Source of the DNA: Deinandra increscens subsp. villosa
Taxonomy: Eukaryota > Streptophyta > Magnoliopsida > Asterales > Asteraceae
Length of the DNA stretch: 64,000 nucleotides
Reading direction: 5' to 3'
Assembly: GCA_039602395.1 (NCBI GenBank)
Contig: JBCNJP010000027.1
Location: 35,411,841-35,475,840, forward strand
Shown here: positions 56,529 through 64,000 of the stretch, piece by piece
Layout: every line of letters begins with the position of its first letter
How positions within the stretch are numbered: the first letter of the stretch is position 1
The notes under the pieces: generated by a model
Told to the model about the DNA's origin: nothing
What the model saw: only the letters and a program-made list of their open reading frames with translations
Databases searched by the model: none
Translations under genes and position numbers: made by a program

Positions 56529-58236
56529 CCGGCACCTCCTCTGCTTCCTTGGGCTCCTGGGCTGGCACCTCTCTTTCCTTGGGCTGGTCGATGTCCATGG
56601 CATGACCAGCAGAACCCTTGGATGGGGTGTCCTTGCTGGTTCCAGGGTCGGCCTCAGGGTCACACCCAATTGGGATGGTTGCGCCTAGTTTACGCAGTTT
56701 ACCTGCCCATTCGGTCACATCCCAGTTCTGGGTTCTTGAACCCCAGGTCCCTGGCCTCCTTGGCCATCTTCAACCTGCATTGGAGGAGAGAAATGATGGC
56801 TATTTGCCTACCCACAACATCTTTTGCAGCCAGGGCAGCCTCATGATTGGTCTGTGCCTCCACAACCTTCTTCTCCAGGTCCTGGACCAGCCCCAGGTTC
56901 TTGTTAGCCGCCGCCTTGGCCTTGGTTCAGCTCCTTGTTCAGGGCAGAAATCTCCCTCCTAGACGAGGACTCAGCATCCTGGGCACGTTTCTCAGCAGCC
57001 CGGACCAGCTCGAAGAATCACCCAGCAATATGCAAATTAATCTAATTAACATTTTAGACCCAGAATGGCTTAACTATGCAGAAAATTCAGGGGTAGCCAG
57101 GATTTACTTACTTGGCGAGAGGAGGCCTCAGCATGTGTGAGCAGCCCGGCAGCATCCATGTTTTCCAGGGGTTGCAGGGTCATAGCAGCGGTAGCAGCCC
57201 TGGTTTTGCGCTTCGTGCTTGAAGTCCTAGAGGAGGGAGCCTTGGGGGCAGATGAGGGCTCAGTTTTGACCGTGGTCAGGACCTGAATGTCTTTCTCAAA
57301 TCCACCTAGCAGAAAGGCGTCTATGTCCACGTCCTCAAATTTGATAGGAGTAGCAGCAGCTGAAGGATAGAAACATAACAAATCAACAAAATTCAAGGGT
57401 TAAAAGGCAGATTCCCAGGATACTTACAACTAGACATGCTGTGAGAAGTGGAAGAAGCAGCTAGATGGGGATCGGCCTTGAACTCTCGGTCTTCCTCAGT
57501 GATGGTCAAGAATGTCTCGAATCTCTCGAACGCCCCTGGATTTGCAGGGCCAATTGAACTCAAGCTGGGCACTGCAAAACAGAAAAATCCAAGGTCAGTA
57601 TTTGAATAACGTACAATAAAATAGAAATCCTAATCCCTAATGCAGTTGAAAACCTACCCTCTACTCTCCACCTAACTGGAAGATCCATTCCTCTTGGGAT
57701 GGTTGATCTCTTGACAAAAAAGAACTTTCCCTTCCAATCCTCATGAAAAGAAGCCTGAGGAATTAGTTGAACGTCCTTGTTCAGAGCCTTGAACAAGAAC
57801 CGATTACTACCATAAGACTTGAGTTCGTAGCCTAGGGCTAATTCAGGTAACCCAGTCAGAGAATCGAATTCCCTATTGAGACGGTTCAGGGTGCCCAGGA
57901 TTCTCCATACAATGGGAAGGGTTTGAGGATAGGTAAGGCCAGTGGCATCGAAGAATTCGGCCAAGAGACCGGTAAAAGGGTAGGACAGCCCCACGGAAAA
58001 AGGAGTGAACGAGAAGCAGACCTAGGTTTCAGAGCTGAAATCCGACCTAAGCCTCCTATCAAAAGGCCTGATTTCAGCAGAAGGAGGAAGCAGGCCAGAC
58101 GACAACAATGCTGTAATGTCGGCGTCGATGAAGGTGCCATTCTCTAGTTCGCGGCTTTGCAGGTAGTTTTGATCGAGGAAATCCTCGATTCCTGTCTTTT
58201 GGTCAGGGTTTTTGATCGGATCTTCTTGCGGGTCAT
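56529..58236 (-). pseudogene. Transposase_28-like (putative gypsy-type) ORF with introns, broken
   Basis: On the minus strand, from about 58234, one frame reads EDFLDQNYLQSRELENGTFI and SSGLLPPSAEIRPF, meets a TAG near 58022, and continues FTPFSVGLSYPFTGLLAEFF, RFLFKALNK and KGKFFFVKRSTIPRG to about 57650. This resembles the plant 'putative gypsy type transposon' domain. Exon-like pieces follow with plausible splice sites: 57570-57430 (PSLSSIGPANPGAFERFE), 57361-57117 (TPIKFEDVDIDAFLLGG, with TKRKTRAA), and 57015-56529, a coiled-coil stretch (ELVRAAEKRAQDAESS, NHEAALAAKDVVGRQ) with two frameshifts. It runs into the assembly gap. Function unknown; the stop and shifts suggest decay. Confidence 0.6.
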
Positions 58237-58432
58237 GGTCGGAAAGAAAGAAAAGAAAGGGCTGGAACGAGAAGATTACCTGATCGGAGAAGGTCGGAAG
58301 CCAGAGATATCAACATGAACCTCTGCTCTCGAAAAAGTTAATGGGAGAGAGGGGAGAAGTTAAAGCTGGTATTTCAGGGGGTTAGAAGTTGCAGGGGTGA
58401 TGGGATGTTACCCCATGACGTGGCGTAATGGA

Positions 58433-60226
58433 TTACGAAATTCCTTTGTGAATTTTTGACCAAAAACAGGCACACCACTTCGATTTATCTTTCCAGGATG
58501 CCTGCTTGGTATCCTTCCTGGGCCATCTTGCTTTTTCACCTAGATCCTGCATGGCACACATTAAACCACCAATGTCAACTGAAAAACAGTATTCAGATAC
58601 CTTGGGGTATTCCTCATCATCGTCATCTTGATCCACGACATTAACTCTTTGATTATCCTGCTTGGAATATGGCCTGGATCTGTACGGTTTCCTAGGGGAT
58701 TCCGATTTCTTGCTGTTGTGATCATATTTGGGGATATCCACTCTTTAGTGAATTTTCTTGTCGTCTTCCAATCGGATGAACCTTAAGGCTTTGCTTCGAA
58801 CTTCGTCAAGGTTCCTGCAAGGAGTCATGACAAGATCGTCGTAAAAACGAGAATCCCTTCGGAGTGCCATCTTGAAGGCTTCAACCGCGGCTGCCATATC
58901 CAGGTTGGGAATCTCCAAAGATTCTCGTCCGAATCTGACAATGTATTCTCTGAGCGGCTCGTCTGATTTCTGGACTATCCTGTATAAATCACCGGTTAGT
59001 TTCTCAAAGGTCATGCTACAAGAAAATTGACTGTTAAACATATTAACCAAATGAGAAAACGAAGTAATAGTGTTGGGAGGAATGCTCAGTAGCCATTTCA
59101 TGGCTGGTCCTGTTAAGGTTGAACCAAAGCCTTTGCATAGATGGGCTTCTTTGATTTCTATTGGAATGGGATTGATTTCCATGCGCTCCCTGTAATGTGC
59201 CACGTGCTCTTCAGGATGTGTGGTTCCATCGTAAAGCTTCATGCTTGGAGTTTGGAAACGCTTCGGGATCTCCACTTGGGAAATCGGCCAAGCAAATCTG
59301 GAGATCTTGTGGCTTTCCAAAGGAACCTTATGAATAGGCTTCAGGATCCCTGGAACACTTGATATCATCTCTTTCAACTTCTGGAGCTCCCTAGCGATAC
59401 TTAGATGAATACCTGCATCATGAGGAGCACCCTGGTTAGAAACGATAGGAATTGAATTGGACATATTACCTGGGCCAGGATTCTGGATTGGAATCCTGGG
59501 ACTGTAGCCATAGTTCGCTGGGATGCTCGGCTCGGTAGTGGCTGTTGTTTGCATGGGGATGAAGTCACCATCATGCACATCTGAGGAGCTAGTCTTGAAA
59601 ACTCCTGCAGATACAGAAGGGTTAAAATATTGATATCCTTGGGGGTTCTGGCTTGGATTCCCAGCAGAAAAAGGATATCCTTGAGATGGCGAGGCTGAGG
59701 ATCCCGACAGTGGTAGAATCCAAGGACCCTTGTAGTGTGACTGTGAGGATTCTGGTGGGAAAGCTCTTGAGAATCCAGCAATACTCTCTGCATATCCAGC
59801 GGCCTGAGAAGTCATTGTAGGGGCTGTAGTGAAGCCTGTAGTTGATTTGTAACCGTAGCGTGCCGGATCCGAGGATCCTGACGCATTGAAGTCAAGATGC
59901 CTGGGAAACAGAGGACTTTGTTCCTCCACAGGTTTCTTAGACTTCTTAAGCTGCTCGATCTCCTTCATCACCATTTGGTTGGTCTTCTCTTGCTGATCCA
60001 TTTGACTTTTTACCTGCTTAATCAAGGAAAACAAATCGTTGTTAGTGATAATGGGATCAACAGATTGAACCTGTGATTCTGTGAAGATAGCATAGTCAGT
60101 TTTTCTCGGCTGCTCGTCCACTTTCTTCTGCCGGTCATTGGTTTTCTTCTGGCTTCCTGGAGCGGAAGGAAGAGGAGGAATGGAGGACGATGTAGAGGCC
60201 GAAGCAGATTTTTGTAGGTTTGACAT
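58433..60226 (-). pseudogene. gag: Gypsy (Tat-like) Gag, one in-frame stop
   Basis: Starts ATG at 60226 (MSNLQKSASAS) and is open for 493 codons. After a Ser/Gln/Pro-rich N-terminal half comes a Retrotrans_gag domain: EIPKRFQTPSMKLYDGTTHPE, GSTLTGPAMKWL, FSHLVNMFNSQFSCSM, LREYIVRFGRE. A TAA near 58745 interrupts, and the same frame continues VDIPKYDHNSKK to about 58433 with a Cys/Trp-containing tail. Retrotrans_gag of this form next to a TTTGGCGCCCACC primer site fits the Tat/Ogre branch of Gypsy. Its reverse transcriptase is not in the window. Confidence 0.85.
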
Positions 60227-60290
60227 CTTTGGGATTGGAGATCAAACAAAGTGAACAAAGTATGAAATTTTTGGTAAGATTAAGCACCAC

Positions 60291-60312
60291 TTGCCCCACG
60301 GTGGGCGCCAAA
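60291..60312 (-). other. Gypsy primer-binding site
   Basis: On the minus strand, TTTGGCGCCCACCGTGGGGC lies one base after the 5' LTR end. TGGCGCC-type sites are typical of plant Tat/Athila Gypsy elements. Confidence 0.8.
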
Positions 60313-60313
60313 C

Positions 60314-60951
60314 TGTTTTGGTCAAACATTTACTTAGGAATCCTGTATTCCAAACTTGGACTGTGAGGTAGAGTGCTTAATGATCGAATGAGTAAGTAAT
60401 CCAAGTTAGGATGGTGACATGATGATTTAGCGAGGAAAAATCTAGAATCCTTCGAGTTGCCTCTGGGAATCCTGGATAAAAACCTCGGGAGCCGGCCGAA
60501 TAGCCGTCTCCTAGTCAATTTTATTGATAACGAAACGAAGAGTTACAAGGGGTTGGAGGTTTGATCGATCAGAGCTAAGTGTTACAGTGTTTGCAGTGGT
60601 AATCGAACTTTGGTAAGTGTTGTGTGTGTTCCTACTGATCGAATCCTCGTTTATATAACAAACTAACTACTAACTAACTATCCGGGATTCTCGGGATCTC
60701 TTCTCCCCATTTCTCTTGACCGTTGAAGGAGGTTCGACCCACTCTATCACGTGCAAGCTAGTTAAGACCGAGTCTTCAGGAGGTAGTTAAACTCTTTAAC
60801 GTTCCTGAAAACAAATAAAATACATGGAAAAAATAAGGGTTAGTCGATAATAAATATTCAGGATACCTGACTGGACGGGATTCCTAAACTGTAGCGAGAT
60901 TCCTGATCTTATGTAGCTTTTCTGTGAGCATCCTGAAATCGACCCCTAACA
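60314..60951 (-). repeat. 5' LTR of the Tat-like Gypsy element
   Basis: 638 bp; on the minus strand it begins TGTTAGGGGTCG and ends TTTGACCAAAACA. Its orientation agrees with gag and the PBS. The partner 3' LTR is not visible and would lie in or beyond the gap, so target duplication cannot be checked; the right flank starts CGTAC. The LTR appears inserted into the 5' LTR of the Copia at its right. Confidence 0.75.
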
Positions 60952-61347
60952 CGTACATGCGGGTTAAGATGGAGCTGTTGGGCTGCTGCTGTTGTTGGGC
61001 CTGAAGATCCGAAGACCTGGAGTTGAAGTTAGGAGGCTGGAGCTGTTATAAAGGCATCTCGTTCTTCTACTTTAGGGTTAACGAAAAAACCCTAAACTCT
61101 CATCAACCGTTATCGTCTTTCTTTCAGATGTTCATCGTGTTTCACTCATTCTTCGAGTTTGATTCAGTGTATTACTGAATCGATTAGTGTGTCTCGTTGA
61201 GTACTGATTTAGGAGTAAACATTTGGTAGAACGTCTGGTAAGTTTGATAGGTTTGATGTCTAGTTTGGATCTGATCGATCTTGTAATCTGTGATCGTTTT
61301 GTTGTTTAGATCTGAGTTTCATTCGGTTTTTTACCTGGTATCAGAGC

Positions 61348-62019
61348 TTTATGCTCTCGATTCATGGTCAGTTGTTCTGTCAGTAAACCCTAGGTTTTAG
61401 ATCTGAGTTCTTGTTGCGTCTCCGTTCTTAGTCTGCAACTCCGGTTGCGATCTCTCTGGTGAGTCCTTGGTTTGTGTGTTCTCTCGGTCTGGTAACGACG
61501 ATTCAACTTCGTACGGTACATAAATCTATGATCACTGGTGACGATGGTTGTAGTTGAATTTCCTTCACTGTGATTCAAGACCCGTGGTCCTGGAGTTCGC
61601 ACCTCTTGTTTGAGTTGTCAGATCTTGGCGTTGAGGAGCACTTTCTTGGATCTGGAACTAGGCTTGGCGAAGGTGACGGTTGACTGGTCTATGGACTGTG
61701 CTGATCGCCTCTTTCGTAACCCTTAGTGAAGGTTGCGAAAAGCGATTTGGAAACCCTGACTTGGGGATTCGTTTGGTGAGATTGTTCCTTACTACTTGTT
61801 ATTTTCTGTCTAATAGTTTAAACACAGTGCAGGACTGTTGAGACCTGTTGTATGCTGTATCGGGGCAGAAAATCATGATCTTTTGTGGTTTTGTTTACTA
61901 TTTGTGCATCACTTGTGTGCTTGCTGTTTGATTGCATTGCCCTGGTTCTTGGCCTGGTGACTTTTCTGTGCGTGTGTGGCTATATTCATAAGTATTGTGA
62001 TCTTGTTGTTTTGTGCTAA
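61348..62019 (+). other. Copia untranslated leader
   Basis: No convincing reading frame between the PBS and the gag start. T/G-rich with several TGTTTGATTG-like words; nothing else recognised. Confidence 0.6.
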
Positions 62020-62923
62020 TGGGTGACAATAATCCTTTCGCTACTCTTGTTAGTAAAATTGATGTTGGTAGACCCACTGTATCTTCATCCAAAAAACTCC
62101 AGTGTTTTAACTATTATCAATATTAAATTGAAAGGGACTGAGAATTACAGGGTATGGGCTAATGCCATGAAATTGGCTTTAAAGGTAAAAAAATAAATAT
62201 GGATTTATTGATGGCACTTGTACTCCTGATGAGGATGATGATGTCTTAATTAACCAATGGGATCGTTGTAATTCTGTGGTGCTAACTTGGTTGTTAAACA
62301 CTGTTAGTGATGATTTGTATCTAGGACAAGTTTATTCTAGTCTTGCTGCAGATGAGTGGAAATAATTAAAGGATACGTATGACAAGGTTGATGGTTCTGT
62401 TGTATTTGATCTTTATCAAAAAATTAACTCATTCTCACAAGAGGATATGTCTGTTTCTGCTTATTATCATAAGTTGAATGTTATGTGGAAAGATATGGAT
62501 TGGATATTACAACTGCCTATGTGTACTTGTGAAGCATCTAAACAGTTTAATGATTTTACTAGACTTATCAAACTTATGCAGTTCTTAATGGGTCTAGACA
62601 GTAGTTACCAGTCTGTTAGAACGAATTTACTAATCAAAGATGAATTACCAACTGTAAAAGAAGCGTTTGCCATTATTTCTAGAGAGGAGTCTCATAAGAA
62701 CACTAATTCCTCTAAGATTCCTACCCAAACTGTTGGTTTTAACTCAAAACTTAATCAATCTTTTGATTCAAAGAAAAAGTTTAGTAAGAATCAGAATTCA
62801 TCTTTGAGGTGTACTCATTGTAATAAGACTGGTCACACTGTGGATAAGTGTTTTGAAATAATCGTTTACCCAACTTGGATGAAACCCAGGTTTAATTCTG
62901 GAAAGAAATCCGTTTCGATCTAA
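62020..62923 (+). pseudogene. gag: Copia gag pseudogene
   Basis: MGDNNPFATLVSKIDVG at 62020, then a frameshift to DPLYLHPKNSSVLTIINIKL and GTENYRVWANAMKLALK, the classic gag start. Further shifts and a TAA near 62364 follow. From 62447 the frame is open (MSVSAYYHKLNVMWKDMD, LMQFLMGLDSSYQSVR) to a knuckle CTHCNKTGHTVDKC near 62809-62850 and a stop at 62921-62923. A last shift near 62905 connects to pol. Confidence 0.88.
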
Positions 62924-64000
62924 TAACTGCTTTGTTTCTGATAATTGTGAGGACAATAAAACCATGTCTGCTGGGAGCCTAACTCCACAACAATTTTCAA
63001 AACTTCTGAGTTTACTAAATGACAAGTCTGAGGATGCTGGACAGTGTTCTAGTTCTGCTGGTATGATTAAAAATAATCCATGTTACAACAGTTTTGGTCA
63101 TTATACTTACGTTTTTAACAGCTCACAGAACATGTATAACAAAAACCGGATAACTGATTCTGATGCTAATCAGCATATGGTTATGTCAGATGCTGACATA
63201 CTAAACCCAGTAGATGTGTCAGATATGAATATGATTGTTAAACATCCAAATGGCACAAGTGCCTTAGTCACTAAAATTGGAAACTTAAAATTACACGACA
63301 AATTAATCTTGTCTGATGTTTTTGTTGTACCTGACTACTGTGTTAATTTGATGTCTGTTTATAAACTTGCTAGAGACTCAAAGTTAAGTGTGTTGTTTGA
63401 TGAGAATTCTTGTCAAATACATGTTTCTCTCACAAAGAAAGTCCTGGTGACCGGTAGTCAATTAGATGGCCTGTATTTTTGTAACAATTCTTTTGGTGTT
63501 ACTCCAACTGGTATGAATGATCTCTGGCATGCTAGGTTAGGTCACCCTTCAAGTGTTGTGTTAGATGTTTTAAAACCTGTGTTGAAATTGAAATCTTCAA
63601 AAGGCAGTTTGGTTTGTGAGGTTTGCCACAAAGCCAAACAACACAGGGAGCCATTTCCATTGAGTGATCATAAGACCACTAAACTAGGTGAATTAATTCA
63701 TCTTGATGTTTGGGGCCCTTACAAGGCTCCAAGCAAAGAAGGGTTTAAGTATTTTTTAACTGTGATTGATGATTACTCAAGAGCTGTTTGGGTATATCTC
63801 ATGAAGAGTAAAAGTGAAGTGTTTTTTCATATACAAAGTTTTATTTCACTAATGAAAACTCAGTTTAACAAGTCGGTTAAAATTTTGAGAAGTGATAATG
63901 GTACCGAGTTTGTTAATAAAGATGTGACTGAATTGTGTAGAAAGTTAGGAGTGGTTCATCAAACTTCATGTAGTTATACTCCACAACAGAATGGCATAGT
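62924..64000 (+). pseudogene. pol: Copia protease-integrase, partial, runs off the window
   Basis: Open from about 62912 (RSNNCFVSDNCED) to the edge without a stop. Protease remnant ITDSDANQHMVMS near 63148-63190 has Asp where Gly of the DSG triad is expected, probably inactivating. Pre-integrase zinc finger (LWHARLGHPS ... CEVCHKAK), then integrase core HLDVWGPYKAP, VIDDYSRAVWVYLM, LRSDNGTEF and TPQQNGI at the edge. It has the D,D part of the catalytic triad; the final Glu lies outside. Confidence 0.85.

Larger units (their letters stand above)
60952..64000 (+). mobile_element. Copia element, partial (5' LTR interrupted, right end outside window)
   Basis: An LTR-like region with a TATAAAGG box near 61055 and a CT-rich leader precedes PBS TGGTATCAGAGC at 61336-61347, then gag and pol in plus orientation to the window edge. 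The beginning of the LTR is displaced by the Gypsy insertion and presumably lies in the gap. The exact LTR end before the PBS is unclear (no CA). Confidence 0.8.

Noticed and set aside
55948..56718. ORFs of about 216-246 codons around 56029-56528
   Set aside because: They consist mostly of N from the assembly gap and are artefacts.

Overview
The window is nuclear DNA of a flowering plant, most likely a eudicot with a repeat-rich genome; an Asteraceae-like origin is my inference, not proven. Evidence: GT-AG introns, AT-rich intergenic DNA, plant LTR retrotransposon lineages, tRNA-derived SINEs, a plant Helitron, and two host genes with plant-type products. I see no rRNA, intact tRNA, CRISPR array or bacterial-style operon. 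A 500-base run of N (56029-56528) is an assembly gap.

Two host genes look intact. A methionine gamma-lyase gene (39452-41449, +, two exons, 450 aa) has a TATA box about 100 bases upstream of its ATG. A Mediator subunit 10 gene (53762-55761, +, five exons, 191 aa) has every splice junction in phase. Nearly everything else is transposon-derived.

Layout: 1-5688 is the 3' part of a decayed Helitron with Rep/helicase remnants and a textbook 3' end. 5689-9531 is a mosaic segment bounded by a 14-bp direct repeat; it carries a minus-strand beta-tubulin exon fragment split by a 1440-bp solo LTR. 9700-14030 is a patchwork of SINEs and MITEs. 14262-22413 is a complete, young Copia element (TSD TACCC). 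22500-27990 holds a SINE, MITEs and short tandem repeats. 28030-31125 is a reverse-transcriptase-family pseudogene split by a solo LTR (TSD ATCAC). 31500-36900 is degraded repeats, a fold-back element and a gene-like GC-richer patch. 36931-38112 is the C-terminal part of the same reverse-transcriptase family on the other strand, split by a hAT MITE. 42723-52908 is a decayed Copia (TSD CTTTC) containing two large solo LTRs (TSDs GAAAG and GTTTG). 56529-60951 is a minus-strand Tat-like Gypsy element entering the gap. 60952-64000 is another Copia running off the right edge.

The most interesting observation is in the young Copia. Its 5' LTR contains a 162-codon open reading frame that ends at a good splice donor. 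A good acceptor 1398 bases downstream restores exactly the gag frame. The predicted intron removes the LTR end, the primer-binding site and the leader, so spliced RNA would encode an N-terminally extended Gag while only unspliced RNA would keep the primer-binding site. A second notable signal is a set of four hairpin boxes in one large solo LTR, one of which carries paired, stem-preserving substitutions.
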